Of a stretch of DNA of 64,000 bases, positions 30,915 to 39,417 are shown piece after piece. How positions within the stretch are numbered: the stretch's first letter is position 1; every line of letters begins with the position of its first letter. A model generated the notes under the pieces. The model searched no databases. It was not told the origin of the DNA and saw only the letters and a program-made list of their open reading frames with translations. Location: positions 1 through 64,000 of the forward strand of contig JBAZQZ010000001.1 of the NCBI GenBank assembly GCA_041663205.1, in the 5' to 3' direction. The DNA is from UM-FILTER-38-24 sp041663205. GTDB taxonomy: Bacteria > Patescibacteriota > Gracilibacteria > UBA1369 > LOWO2-01-FULL-3. A program made the position numbers and the translations under genes.

Positions 30915-33896
30915 ATGATTTCCAAATTTTCCCGTTTTGTATTATTGGCTTTTGTCCTTGTTGTTTCGGCGAATACCGCTTTTGCGGAAGGAGATCCGGC
31001 TATTGTCGGAGGAGATGTGAATTGCAGCGGGAAAGTCATGGGAAAGACGATTGTTTCAAATCCGAATTTCGGACAACTTGATTTTGATTCGCATCCAAGC
31101 CCTTATTCCGATGCAAATCAAGTCACCGATCTTTCGATTGTTGTGCCGCCGCCGCCCACGAAAGGGCTTGCTCCTGCGGATAGGAATCTTGCGGCGTGTC
31201 TTGATGCCAAAACCAGTGTGGCCGTGCCGCTTGTCAGTGACGAATATGTCGTGAAAGGATATGCGTGGAATACGAATCTCGGATTTTTCTCTTTCTTCTG
31301 CGACGGCGGGAAAAATCAGGGGGTTGATTGCGGGGGGTTTAAGTATGGGGTGAAAATTTCAAAACCTGACGGGAACGGAGCGAGACTTCTTTCCGGAAAC
31401 GCGTGGAATCCGTCGTTCGGGTATATGCAGTTTTCGGACGAGGGAGGAGCGATAAAATATCAGGTTTCTATGGATAAAGACGGGAAGCTTTCGGGATATG
31501 CGTGGACAGAAGCCAAAGTTTGGGTGAACATGAGCGGGATTACCATGCAGATTCCCGGGAAAAAAATTGTTCCGGAAGCTGTCGTTGTCGGGCCATGCGC
31601 AAAGAAGCCATTTGTTTGTGTATATGTGCCGGATCCCGAAAAAGCGCTTGATAAAATTTTAAACGCAAGTAACGGTTCGGGGGGAATTAAAATCGGGCAG
31701 GATCCGGATATAAAAGTGGCGAATGGAGTTGATTATTATGAGATTCATTTGTATTTGATGGAGGCCGACGGAGTGACTCCGATGGATGTTGGCAAGTACA
31801 ACGTCGGGCCGATTACTTTTTCGTGGAGCGATACCGTGAAAAGAACACAAGGTATAACTGACGTTGTCGGGACTTCCCTTGATAATGTCGCGGAGCCGTG
31901 GAAGACGGGGACGGGTGGAATTATTTACAAGCCGATTACCGCGAGTTTGAGCGATTTTGATGATCTTAAAGACGGGCATTATGTTTTGAAGCAAAAGATA
32001 AAATCGTATGCGCCGACGACCGATATGAATATTTCGTTTACTACCAGCATGAAGCCGAATGTGGCGTTTAAAAATGAAGTGTTTTTTAATACGATGACCA
32101 CTCTCGGGGACGGGCTCAAGCCTCCGGTCGTGAAAGAGGCGAACAGGCTGAGGCTTTCGAAAATGGATATTCCTTTGACCGATAAGGTTACCGGACAGCC
32201 TCCGGTTGCCGGCGGGGTGACCTATAATAAAGTGATTTATCCGAACGGAAAGGACGGGCTTTTGTTTCATTTTAGGCCTGCCGTTGAGGTTAGTACGCTT
32301 TATACAGGGAATAGCAGTGATTCCATAAGCGGGTTCAGATCGATTCCTTTTTCCTTCAAAGTCGGGGGGAAAAAAGATTCGAAATTGGTCGATGGTGGAA
32401 CCGCGAGTGTCGGTTTTTATTTGGATTATGATAAAGAGCTCACGATTAATACTTGTAAACTTGTTAACGGGCAAGAAGTTACGAGTGGCGGCTTTAAGGT
32501 TGGCTTTGCAGGGGATGGAGAGAGTGTTCGGAATATTCCCGTTGATGAAAAATTCGGCAGTTTTGATTTGCAGGCCGTGGCGAAGTTATTGGGTTATGAT
32601 GATTTAAGTGACGAGGAAAAGGCAAAGGCCGGAATCGAAAAGCCTTGCGATCAGGTTTTGGGGCCTTCTCTTTATACCGTTGTGAAATATTTTGTGGATG
32701 GATTGCCGGTCACTTTCTTTTCGAATCATCTTCCGAGAGTCGCGAGTGCGCTTTCAAATCCCGTTGCGGTGGTTCACGGGAATCTTTATGCGGCGAAGGC
32801 GTTCAGTCCGAGTGCGGCCGCTGAAACGCAGGAGACAGGAAGCAAAAGTGTGAATATTGTGCGTGATGGCGTTTATGAAAATATTGCCGGCAAAATTTCG
32901 GGGATTGTTTTGGAGAAGGATCCGATTGTTGCGGCCGGTAACACTAAAATCAGTACGGTTGGCGATAATGGTTCTTCTGTCGGAGTGAGTCCCGTTTCCA
33001 AAACCACGGTGGAGGGGACGAGTGTGTCCGTTTATAAAAATACGGATGTTCATGTAAATCTTTCAAATCCCGCTTCGTATAGCGATAATCAGGCGATTGT
33101 CGTGATGAACGGAAATGTGTTTATAGATTCTGATATTTATAAGGCGGCTCCGAGCACCGATAAAATGCAGATTGTTGTTTTGCGGCCGTATTCTTCGGGG
33201 TGCAACAAGGGAAATGTTTATATAAAAAATACCGTTAAAAATATAAATGCGAATGTGTTTACGGATTGTTCGGTTTTTTCTTATATGGACGGGCTTCCTC
33301 TTGATTCTGTGACAGGAGTTCCGAAATGGGCTGATTTTAGCCAGATGGTCGAGGAGTTGGATACTCAATTGAGGTGGCTGGGAAGTATAGCTTCTCACAA
33401 TTCCGTTGGGGGATCCGATTTGGACAAGGATTTAAAAAATCCAAAAACGTATCTTTTTGACGGGTTTAGGGCGTGGGATACGGTCGGGCTTTCGAGCGAA
33501 AAGAGGCTTGAAATTCAGGCTTATGATTTGAATTACTTGAGGCTTTTCAAGTTGTCGATTCAGACTAACGAGCTTGGAATGCCGATAGACCAAAGTTGTA
33601 AAAAAGCGCTTACCTTGGAGGAAATGTTGCAGGTAAAACAAAATCAGGTTTCGCAGGATGTTGACGAGGAGGGGAATATTATACCTCCACCTGTTTACGG
33701 GGAAAACGGGGAGCTGTGTGACGGAATAGACGCTTTGTCTTCTTATGATCTCGGCAATGGTTTTTTTGGAGATTTGGTTGCGCCCGTTGACGATGTCACA
33801 TTGGCAAAAGGGCTTGATGCCGAGACGGCAAAAGGAGATTACAAACCGGTTTATGTCATTTTCTCGGTTTCGACGTCGCCGTTATTCGAGAGATAA
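30915..33896 (+). CDS. Large secreted protein with GYAWN-type repeats
   Basis: 993 residues from ATG 30915. Signal peptide MISKFSRFVLLAFVLVVSANTAFAEG, cleaved after AFA. Residues ~110-240 contain repeated motifs VKGYAWNTNLGFFSFFCDGGKNQGVDCGG, LSGNAWNPSFGYMQFSDEGG, LSGYAWTEAKVWVNMSG. These GYAWN..GWxxF units are frequent in CPR surface proteins in my recollection, but have no known function. The rest is beta-rich and unrecognised, with a segment KPLTASLSDFDDLKDGHYVLKQKI-like reminiscent of Ig folds and a region of beta-helix-like short repeats (NTDVHVNLSNP, AIVVMNGNVFIDSDIY). No C-terminal anchor is seen, so it may be released or bound non-covalently. Its 3' end overlaps the convergent phosphomutase gene by 15 bp. 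Confidence 0.7.
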   Translation: MISKFSRFVLLAFVLVVSANTAFAEGDPAIVGGDVNCSGKVMGKTIVSNPNFGQLDFDSHPSPYSDANQVTDLSIVVPPPPTKGLAPADRNLAACLDAKTSVAVPLVSDEYVVKGYAWNTNLGFFSFFCDGGKNQGVDCGGFKYGVKISKPDGNGARLLSGNAWNPSFGYMQFSDEGGAIKYQVSMDKDGKLSGYAWTEAKVWVNMSGITMQIPGKKIVPEAVVVGPCAKKPFVCVYVPDPEKALDKILNASNGSGGIKIGQDPDIKVANGVDYYEIHLYLMEADGVTPMDVGKYNVGPITFSWSDTVKRTQGITDVVGTSLDNVAEPWKTGTGGIIYKPITASLSDFDDLKDGHYVLKQKIKSYAPTTDMNISFTTSMKPNVAFKNEVFFNTMTTLGDGLKPPVVKEANRLRLSKMDIPLTDKVTGQPPVAGGVTYNKVIYPNGKDGLLFHFRPAVEVSTLYTGNSSDSISGFRSIPFSFKVGGKKDSKLVDGGTASVGFYLDYDKELTINTCKLVNGQEVTSGGFKVGFAGDGESVRNIPVDEKFGSFDLQAVAKLLGYDDLSDEEKAKAGIEKPCDQVLGPSLYTVVKYFVDGLPVTFFSNHLPRVASALSNPVAVVHGNLYAAKAFSPSAAAETQETGSKSVNIVRDGVYENIAGKISGIVLEKDPIVAAGNTKISTVGDNGSSVGVSPVSKTTVEGTSVSVYKNTDVHVNLSNPASYSDNQAIVVMNGNVFIDSDIYKAAPSTDKMQIVVLRPYSSGCNKGNVYIKNTVKNINANVFTDCSVFSYMDGLPLDSVTGVPKWADFSQMVEELDTQLRWLGSIASHNSVGGSDLDKDLKNPKTYLFDGFRAWDTVGLSSEKRLEIQAYDLNYLRLFKLSIQTNELGMPIDQSCKKALTLEEMLQVKQNQVSQDVDEEGNIIPPPVYGENGELCDGIDALSSYDLGNGFFGDLVAPVDDVTLAKGLDAETAKGDYKPVYVIFSVSTSPLFER

Positions 33897-35300
33897 TTGG
33901 TGATTTTTCAGGGCGTCGGTCATGATGTGTTTCATTTCCTGGATTTTTTCCTGAGTTTTCGCTTCGAACCTGAGGGTCAGATTCGGGCTTGTGTTTGAGG
34001 CGCGGACGGCGGCCCAGGAATCTTCGTCGAAGTGTACGCGGACTCCGTCGATGGTTATACAGGTATAGCTTTTTGTGAAGTGGTCGACCAATTCTTTTAC
34101 TATTTCGAATTTTTTATCGTCGGGGCACGGGACTTTTATTTCCGGAGTTGAGAAAGTGCGAGGGACGTCATTAAACATTTGCGAAACCGGATGTGTGTGT
34201 TTGCTTATTATTTCAATGATTTTTAATGCCGCTAAAAATGCGTCGTCGAAGCCGTAATAATTCTCCGCGAAAAATAAGTGTCCGGAAGTTTCCCCGCCTA
34301 TTATGGCGTGTTCCTGTTTGATTTTTTCTTCGATGAAACTGTGGCCGGTTTTTGACATTATCGTCTGCGCGCCGAGGTCTTTTAATTTGTTTATAATCGC
34401 TTGCGAGAATTTTGTGTCGAAGACGACTTTCGGATTTTTTACGCGCTCGGTGAGGTCGCGAACCAGCATAAGCAAGACAAAATCCGCGCAATACATTTTT
34501 CCTTTTTCGTCGATGATTCCGACTCTGTCGCCGTCTCCGTCGAATCCGATTCCGATGTCCGCGCGGTGTTCAACCACCGCTTTCATCAGGTCTTTCATGT
34601 TTTCTTCTTCCTCCGGATTTGCGGGATGGTTCGGGAAATTTCCGTCAGGTTCGCAGAAAAGTTCTATGACTTCGCATCCGAGACTTTTTATCAATTCCGG
34701 CGCGAATTTTCCCGCGACGCCGTTTCCCGCATCCAATACAACTTTTATTTTTTTATTTAAATGTTTTGTTAAATCCAGTTTTACTTTTGAAACGAGATCT
34801 TTCATATACTGTGGCCATATGTCTTTTTTGTCCAAGACTCCTTGTTTTTCGGATTTTGAAAATTTTTCGGATTGAATTATTTTTAAAATTTCTTGCAGGT
34901 GTTCCCCGCAAATCGAGTGTGCGTTTTTTGCGACTGTTTTTAATCCGTTGTATTCTTTCGGATTGTGGCTCGCGGTGATATTTGTGGCGCTGTCGAAAGG
35001 GAGTGCGCATGATGCCCAGTAAATCATCGGTGAAATAGAGGGGCCGATGTCCGTCACGTCTATTCCGCATTCCAAAACTCCTTTGATGAATGCGGCTTTT
35101 AATTCTTCGCTTGTCAGTCTTATGTCGCAACCGACAGCCATATTTTTTGTGTCGTATTTTTCTTTTAAATATGTGGCCGTGCCGAGTCCTATCAAATATG
35201 CGGTTTCGCTTGTGAGGTCGATTTGTTGGCTTGCATCTTTTGGCGCGGCGATGCCACGAATGTCATATGCTCTGAAAATATTCGGGTTTAAATTTGTCAT
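33882..35300 (-). CDS. Phosphomannomutase/phosphoglucomutase
   Basis: 472 residues, alpha-D-phosphohexomutase family. The active-site serine loop is TNITASHNPKEYNGLK, the Mg2+ loop is GFDGDGDRVGIID, the sugar-binding loop is IGGETSGHLFF and the C-terminal phosphate-binding loop is WAAVRASNTSPNLTLRFEA. It interconverts mannose-1-P/6-P and/or glucose-1-P/6-P through a bisphosphate, feeding nucleotide-sugar and surface-polysaccharide synthesis. The usual RxSxTxP is RASNTSP. It is the last gene of a minus-strand set with the NAD genes (3-bp gap to the upstream gene). Confidence 0.92.
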   Translation of the reverse strand: MTNLNPNIFRAYDIRGIAAPKDASQQIDLTSETAYLIGLGTATYLKEKYDTKNMAVGCDIRLTSEELKAAFIKGVLECGIDVTDIGPSISPMIYWASCALPFDSATNITASHNPKEYNGLKTVAKNAHSICGEHLQEILKIIQSEKFSKSEKQGVLDKKDIWPQYMKDLVSKVKLDLTKHLNKKIKVVLDAGNGVAGKFAPELIKSLGCEVIELFCEPDGNFPNHPANPEEEENMKDLMKAVVEHRADIGIGFDGDGDRVGIIDEKGKMYCADFVLLMLVRDLTERVKNPKVVFDTKFSQAIINKLKDLGAQTIMSKTGHSFIEEKIKQEHAIIGGETSGHLFFAENYYGFDDAFLAALKIIEIISKHTHPVSQMFNDVPRTFSTPEIKVPCPDDKKFEIVKELVDHFTKSYTCITIDGVRVHFDEDSWAAVRASNTSPNLTLRFEAKTQEKIQEMKHIMTDALKNHQLSLE

Positions 35301-35303
35301 AAT

Positions 35304-35843
35304 TTAGAATGAGGAATTGTTGTATTTTGTTTGATCCATCGTGTGTTGAATGATTTTTATTCGCGAGGGGATGTCGAATTTTTTTATCAAATTCGCGCAG
35401 GCTTTCGGGACATATTCTTCCCATTTTTTGTCTTCCAAAATCAATTTTCTTATTTTTGTCGCGCTGATTTCGAATTTTCTTTTCAGGTTTTTTATTTTTA
35501 CCGTTTTGCCGAGGTAGCAGGCTTTTACGATTTCCGAACCGGTATAAAGCGTGTCGTATGGCGGAATGTAAGTGTTCACATGTTCGAACCAAAGATAATA
35601 ATTATTTATGTTTCTGATCGGAATAATTCTGTATTTTTCCGACGGGATTTTCGCCTCTTTCAATGATTCGTCTATGATTTGAAATCTTTCGCTCGCGGTC
35701 ATCGGATTTTCGGGGAGGAAGCTGTTTTCCGCGCTTCCAATCGCGATATATATGCGGTCGTTTTTTTCCAGAATTTCTTTTATAACTTCAAGATGACCTT
35801 TGTGGAAAGGTTGGAATCGTCCGATAAACAGAGCGGATTTCAT
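35304..35843 (-). CDS. Nicotinamide/nicotinate-nucleotide adenylyltransferase, NadM-like
   Basis: 179 residues. LFIGRFQPFHKGHLEVIKEIL is the nucleotidyltransferase GxFxPxHxGH signature and ISATKIRKLI is the ISxTxIR motif. Length and motifs resemble the archaeal NadM type more than the bacterial NadD. It would join (nicotinate or nicotinamide) mononucleotide to AMP. The NAD synthase gene is directly upstream in the same direction (48-bp gap), so the two should act in sequence, NaMN to NaAD to NAD. Substrate preference cannot be read from sequence. Confidence 0.82.
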   Translation of the reverse strand: MKSALFIGRFQPFHKGHLEVIKEILEKNDRIYIAIGSAENSFLPENPMTASERFQIIDESLKEAKIPSEKYRIIPIRNINNYYLWFEHVNTYIPPYDTLYTGSEIVKACYLGKTVKIKNLKRKFEISATKIRKLILEDKKWEEYVPKACANLIKKFDIPSRIKIIQHTMDQTKYNNSSF

Positions 35844-35891
35844 TGTTTTTCAATTAGATTGTTGCGTTTCAAGAATATTGAAAAATCCTTT

Positions 35892-36644
35892 TTAATTCAA
35901 GACGATAAGATGAGGAGGTCGTAATTTGTGCTGATTCATTTCTATCAGTCTGAATATTTTGTGGACCAAATTCGGGTTTATGCCCTTGTCGATGAGCTCG
36001 TCTTTCGAAAGGCCTTTTTCGACTTGTCCCAAAATCATGTCCATATCTTTGTATGTCATGCCGAGTTCTTCTTCGTCGGTTTGGCCCGGATAAAGTTCCG
36101 CGGATGGCGCTTTTTGCAAGAATTCGTCGGGGAGGCCCAGGTATTCCGCCAGTTTGTAAACGTCAGTTTTCAGCAAGTCTCCGATGATTTCGATGTCTGC
36201 CGCGAGGTCTCCGTATTTTGTTCCGTAGCCTAGGAAAAGTTCTGTTTTATTTGAAGTTCCGATGACGAGCGCGTTTTTTGTGTTTGCAAAATTGTACAAA
36301 ATCGACATTCTGACGCGGGCTTTTACATTGATTTGAGCCAAATTATTTGGTTGCCAAGGGAGAGCAAGAAAGTCCGTGAGGAATTTGTTCAAAGGTATTG
36401 TAAACATTTCGACTTTCAAAAATTGGCAAAGTGTTTTCGCGTGTAAATAATTTTCTTCGAGCGAAACGCCTTTCTCCGGTATTAAAAGTGCGGTGACGTT
36501 TTCAGCGCCGAGTGCGTCGACGGTGAGTTTTAGCGCGACCGCCGAATCGACTCCGCCGCTGACGCCGATGACCGCTTTTTCGAATCCGTAGGTCTTAAAA
36601 AACTTCTGAATTTCCGCGAGAATTTTTGTGTAAGTGTTGTGCAT
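35892..36644 (-). CDS. nadE: NAD+ synthase (ammonia-dependent)
   Basis: 250 residues. GVSGGVDSAVALKL is the ATP-pyrophosphatase P-loop, LVIGTSNKTELFLGYGTKYGDLAADIEIIGDLLKTDVYKLAEYLG is the NaAD/ATP-binding region, and PSAELYPGQTDEEELG is the NadE loop. The glutaminase domain is absent, so ammonia is the nitrogen source. It amidates NaAD to NAD in the cytoplasm. Promoter TTGTCT-18-TATATT is at 36672-36701, with the -10 beginning 33 bp before the ATG. Confidence 0.94.
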   Translation of the reverse strand: MHNTYTKILAEIQKFFKTYGFEKAVIGVSGGVDSAVALKLTVDALGAENVTALLIPEKGVSLEENYLHAKTLCQFLKVEMFTIPLNKFLTDFLALPWQPNNLAQINVKARVRMSILYNFANTKNALVIGTSNKTELFLGYGTKYGDLAADIEIIGDLLKTDVYKLAEYLGLPDEFLQKAPSAELYPGQTDEEELGMTYKDMDMILGQVEKGLSKDELIDKGINPNLVHKIFRLIEMNQHKLRPPHLIVLN

Positions 36645-36671
36645 ATTTTTTTGGGATTATAAAAGGAGGTC

Positions 36672-36701
36672 AATATACATCTGCGGGGGAAGTAAAGACA
36701 A
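36672..36701 (-). promoter_or_regulatory. Promoter of nadE
   Basis: Minus strand TTGTCT (36701-36696), 18-bp spacer, TATATT (36677-36672). Confidence 0.45.
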
Positions 36702-36714
36702 TATGATTTTCGAT

Positions 36715-37191
36715 TTATACATATCTTTTCACCGCTCTGTCCACTTCCAGGTTTTGGGCGCGCTTTTTGAGGGTTTCGCGCTTGTCGTAGAGCTTTTTGC
36801 CTTTGCAGATTCCGATGCGGAGTTTTACTAAGCCGCCTTTCGGGTAGAGTTCGAGCGGGATTACGGCGGTTCCTTTTTGTTCAAGATTTTGCGCAAGAGT
36901 TGCGATTTCTTTTTGTTTGAGAAGCAGTTTGCGCGGTCTTACCGGATTCAATGTTTTTATGTCTGCGAATTTATAATTTGAAACGTGTGCTTGTTTCAAA
37001 AAAACTTCACCGTTTTCAATGCCGATAAACGCCCCTTTCAAATTTACTTGTGACTTTTTTACGGCTTTCACTTCAGGTCCGTTTAAAACTATTCCGGCTT
37101 CGAAGTTTTCCAAAATAATATAGTCGTGGTACGCCTTTTTGTTTTTTGCGTAATAACTTTCTTCCTTGTTTTTTGTTGCAGTGTTTTTCAT
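36715..37191 (-). CDS. smpB: SsrA-binding protein SmpB
   Basis: 158 residues, full length. YAKNKKAYHDYIILENFEAGIVLNGPEVKAVKKSQVNLKGAFIGIENGEVFLKQAHVSNY is the OB-fold core, and the C-terminal KGKKLYDKRETLKKRAQNLEVDRAVKRYV is the tail that enters the mRNA channel. SmpB delivers tmRNA (2882-3291 in this window) to stalled ribosomes. The two genes are 34 kb apart here; in many bacteria they are adjacent. A weak promoter (TAGATT at 37220-37225) overlaps the divergent TMEM43 promoter. Confidence 0.95.
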   Translation of the reverse strand: MKNTATKNKEESYYAKNKKAYHDYIILENFEAGIVLNGPEVKAVKKSQVNLKGAFIGIENGEVFLKQAHVSNYKFADIKTLNPVRPRKLLLKQKEIATLAQNLEQKGTAVIPLELYPKGGLVKLRIGICKGKKLYDKRETLKKRAQNLEVDRAVKRYV

Positions 37192-37216
37192 TTTCGTTTT
37201 TATTCTCGTGTCGTGA

Positions 37217-37222
37217 TATAAT
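37217..37222 (+). promoter_or_regulatory. -10 box of the TMEM43-like gene
   Basis: TATAAT, beginning 37 bp before ATG 37254. The -35 region is weak. The box overlaps the presumed divergent smpB -10. Confidence 0.45.
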
Positions 37223-37253
37223 CTACCGTGGTTTTAAATTTTAATCCATACCT

Positions 37254-38378
37254 ATGGCAAATTTTACAGAAGTTACCACGAAGGGGTATTTTTCAAGAAT
37301 CATTGACGCTGTGAAGGGCGTTGTTTTGGGTATTATCCTTTTTCTTGGGGCATTCGGAGTTATTTATTGGAACGAGGGAAGGGTCGATGTTTCTCAAGTT
37401 GCGCAAACTGCGACGAAAGTTACCGCTGAAAGTGTCGACGCGACTGCTGACGGAAAATTGATTGCGGTGACGGGAACGGTTTCTTCTACGGAAAAATTGG
37501 GGGACGGAATATTTTTGAAGCCTGCCGATTATCTTGCCGTTTCGAGAAATGTTGAAATGTATTCATGGATTGAAAAATCGGAATCGAAATCCGATACAAA
37601 TATGGGCGGATCCGAGACAACAACAACGACATATTCTTATTCCACGGATTGGACTTCCGCGCCTGAATCAAGCTCTCAATTCAAGGATTCCGTCGGACAT
37701 ACGAATCCGGAGATGACGATAAAAGGGGATGTGTATCACGTGAATTCCGCTAAAGTCGGTGCGTATGAAGTTGATATGTCGAAACTTGTTTTGCCCGGTT
37801 ATAAAAAATTGGAGCTTAAAAAAGAGGATTTGAATTTGGAAAAAGGTATTTTTGAAAACGGGTTTATCTTTGTAGGAAAGGGCACTTTGGTCGCTCCGCA
37901 AGTAGGAGATTTGAGAATTTCTTACAGTGCTTTGAAAAATAATTTGAACGGAACGGCTTTCGGAAAACTTGAAAACGGAAAACTCGTGACTTTTGTGGAC
38001 CAAAAAACCGCTGAATCTTTGTACCGACTTTTTGACGGAACATTTGACGAGGCGATTAAAACAATGCATTCCGAATATACAACGTGGCTTTGGATTGTCA
38101 GACTTATCGGATTTTTGATGATGTGGATCGGGCTTAGCTCTTTGTTCGGCCCTATCAGTGTCGTGCTTGATGTTCTTCCGGTTCTTGGCGGTCTTAGCCG
38201 CGGAGCCATAGGACTTTTGACCTTTATCGTTTCTTTGGTTTTGAGCATTTTGGCGATACTTGTTTCGATGTTGCTTCACAGTCTTGTTGCGATGGTTGTC
38301 GTTGCGGTTGTCGGAATCATTGCGTTTGTTGTTGTGCTTAAGATAAAGGGCAAAAAGGTCACTGTTGTCCGTGCATAA
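37254..38378 (+). CDS. TMEM43-family membrane protein
   Basis: 374 residues. N-terminal membrane helix VVLGIILFLGAFGVIYWNEGR, then a large extracytoplasmic-type domain (residues ~40-270: LIAVTGTVSSTEKLGDGIFLKPADYLAVSRNVEMYSWIEKSESK ... GDLRISYSAL), then three or four C-terminal helices (LWIVRLIGFLMMWIGLSSLF, LLTFIVSLVLSILAILVSMLL, VAMVVVAVVGIIAFVVVL). The arrangement and the VSRNVEMYxWxE motif match the TMEM43/LUMA (DUF1625) family, whose bacterial role is unknown. The gene for a 35-residue Lys/Cys protein follows after 39 bp and may share the transcript. Confidence 0.8.
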   Translation: MANFTEVTTKGYFSRIIDAVKGVVLGIILFLGAFGVIYWNEGRVDVSQVAQTATKVTAESVDATADGKLIAVTGTVSSTEKLGDGIFLKPADYLAVSRNVEMYSWIEKSESKSDTNMGGSETTTTTYSYSTDWTSAPESSSQFKDSVGHTNPEMTIKGDVYHVNSAKVGAYEVDMSKLVLPGYKKLELKKEDLNLEKGIFENGFIFVGKGTLVAPQVGDLRISYSALKNNLNGTAFGKLENGKLVTFVDQKTAESLYRLFDGTFDEAIKTMHSEYTTWLWIVRLIGFLMMWIGLSSLFGPISVVLDVLPVLGGLSRGAIGLLTFIVSLVLSILAILVSMLLHSLVAMVVVAVVGIIAFVVVLKIKGKKVTVVRA

Positions 38379-38417
38379 ATTTAATTTTTAGTTTTTATTT
38401 CTTAAACCTCATTTAAG

Positions 38418-38525
38418 ATGCCTGTAAAAAAAGTTGCAAAGAAGAAAGTTGCAAAAAAACCGGTAAAGAAAGTCGTAAAGAAAGTCGCAAAAAAGGCTTG
38501 CTGTGGCAAATGTTGCTGCAAGTAG
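38418..38525 (+). CDS. 35-residue Lys-rich protein with Cys-rich tail
   Basis: ATG 38418 to TAG 38525. The sequence is MPVKKVAKKKVAKKPVKK, VVKKVAKKA, then CCGKCCCK. The first 27 residues are nearly only Lys, Val, Ala and Pro, like histone H1/HC1-type tails that bind nucleic acid. The last eight residues hold five cysteines, which suggests metal binding or redox chemistry. A good terminator follows at 38539-38569, supporting a real 3' end. No Shine-Dalgarno sequence is seen. Function unknown; DNA or RNA binding is my guess. Confidence 0.65.
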   Translation: MPVKKVAKKKVAKKPVKKVVKKVAKKACCGKCCCK

Positions 38526-38538
38526 TTTTAGGCGGATT

Positions 38539-38569
38539 AAAAAGCTCCATTGCAATAATGGGGCTTTTT
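38539..38569 (+). terminator. Intrinsic terminator after the Lys/Cys protein
   Basis: AAAAAGCtCCATT pairs with AATGGgGCTTTTT around a 5-nt loop and ends in six T. The -35 box of the next promoter lies within this hairpin. Confidence 0.8.
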
Positions 38570-38580
38570 TGTGATATAAT
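38550..38580 (+). promoter_or_regulatory. Promoter overlapping the terminator
   Basis: TTGCAA (38550-38555), 19-bp spacer, TATAAT (38575-38580). It would drive the small frame at 38632-38844. Confidence 0.45.
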
Positions 38581-38631
38581 GCCGCTCCTGTTTTTATTTA
38601 TTATTTTAGAAGTGTCGACGGGAATGAATTT

Positions 38632-38844
38632 TTGTATATTCAAGTTTTATGTTTGAAATACGGGAAGCCTTGTTATTTTGTGGATAAATTGATAACCCAT
38701 ACTCAGCATAGGCTCATGGAGGCATGTACGCGTATGGGAATTTCTGCGGGTTTTAATTATGAAGCCAGTGATCGTAGCAGACATATGGAAGCTGAGGTTT
38801 TGAGGATTTGTCGTGAGAGATTCAGGAAGGCAAAGGCTCATTGA
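38632..38844 (+). CDS. Small basic hypothetical protein (uncertain)
   Basis: 70 residues from a TTG start; no ATG is available before residue 29. The sequence CLKYGKPCYFVDKLITHTQHRLMEACTRMGISAGFNYEASDRSRHMEAEVLRICRERFRKAKAH is plausible as a globular helical protein with four Cys. A promoter with TATAAT lies ~50 bp upstream. Against it: a minus-strand frame of similar length overlaps it, and no family is recognised. The gene lies between a terminator and a partial tRNA-Ser duplicate, so it may be a remnant of an inserted element. Confidence 0.35.
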   Translation: MYIQVLCLKYGKPCYFVDKLITHTQHRLMEACTRMGISAGFNYEASDRSRHMEAEVLRICRERFRKAKAH

Positions 38845-38851
38845 AGAAACT

Positions 38852-38869
38852 TGGCGGAGGGGGGGGATT
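38852..38869 (-). repeat. Partial duplicate of the tRNA-Ser 3' end
   Basis: TGGCGGAGGGGGGGGATT matches the end of tRNA-Ser (38916-38934) except for one extra G in the tRNA. It is the CCA end plus acceptor and T-stem strand. It looks like an att-site-like remnant of an element that integrated at the tRNA gene, or the relic of a second tRNA. Confidence 0.5.
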
Positions 38870-38915
38870 TACCCCTACGGTGGAGCTATCTTTCAATGGG
38901 GTCCGCTCAATTTTC

Positions 38916-39006
38916 TGGCGGAGGGGGGGGGATTCGAACCCCCGATCCGCTTTTGACGGATGCCGCCTTTCCAAGACGGTGCACTCGACCACTATGCGAC
39001 CCCTCC
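38916..39006 (-). tRNA. tRNA-Ser (GGA anticodon)
   Basis: 91 nt with encoded CCA. Acceptor GGAGGGG/CCCCTCC, D-arm with AGTGGTCGAGTGC, anticodon loop CTTGGAAAG giving GGA, a long class II variable arm (GCATCCGTCAAAAGCGGATC, a 5-6-bp stem) and T-arm GGGGGTTCGAATCCCCC. The long variable arm and GGA anticodon identify it as serine, reading UCC and UCU. A TATACT box lies 40 bp upstream (39046-39051). Confidence 0.93.
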
Positions 39007-39076
39007 CGATTTGATAAGCTCACTGCGGTTGTTGTTCGGGGTCGCAGTATATCATATTTTTATTTCCAAACAGAAT

Positions 39077-39349
39077 TTATTTCTTTTTCATCCCTTTGTG
39101 GGCCCAGTTGTAGAGGCCTGCGAAAATAAAGCCGAGGACAAATCCCACAACTGCCGTAAATGCAAAAAGGCTGACGGATAAAACCCAATCGAATGCGTTC
39201 ATTACCAATGGATTTTGCATCATGTGCAATTTGAAAATGAAATCCATTGCAGGTTTTGCTGTGTTTGTGGCAACCATGATTGCCCAAACCGCATGGAAGA
39301 GAGCGAGGAATCCGCCGAGGGCGCATCCCGTTCTGATTTTATTTAACAT
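39077..39349 (-). CDS. Small membrane protein, unknown function
   Basis: 90 residues with two or three hydrophobic segments: TGCALGGFLALFHAVWAIMVATNT, and a long C-terminal block FDWVLSVSLFAFTAVVGFVLGFIFAGLYNW, ending in a Lys-rich tail (AHKGMKKK) that should be cytoplasmic. The middle loop (AKPAMDFIFKLHMMQNPLVM) has several Met and His. I recognise no family with certainty. It is a single gene between tRNA-Ser and the papain-like gene, in opposite orientation to the latter. Confidence 0.65.
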   Translation of the reverse strand: MLNKIRTGCALGGFLALFHAVWAIMVATNTAKPAMDFIFKLHMMQNPLVMNAFDWVLSVSLFAFTAVVGFVLGFIFAGLYNWAHKGMKKK

Positions 39350-39417
39350 CTTTGTGAGGGTTAAAAGATATTTGTTGTATTATAGTATTTTTGTTGAAAA
39401 TTTGATATAAATTTACT

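Noticed and set aside
31659..32474. 271-residue minus-strand frame inside the GYAWN protein gene
   Set aside because: Same-locus shadow with Arg/Ile/His-rich composition and no start signal. The + strand protein is clearly real.
38647..38841. 64-residue minus-strand frame opposite 38632-38844
   Set aside because: No promoter on that strand. Composition is no better than the + frame, which itself is doubtful.
38851..39129. 92-residue frame (GGGGIRTPDPLL…)
   Set aside because: Antisense reading of tRNA-Ser.
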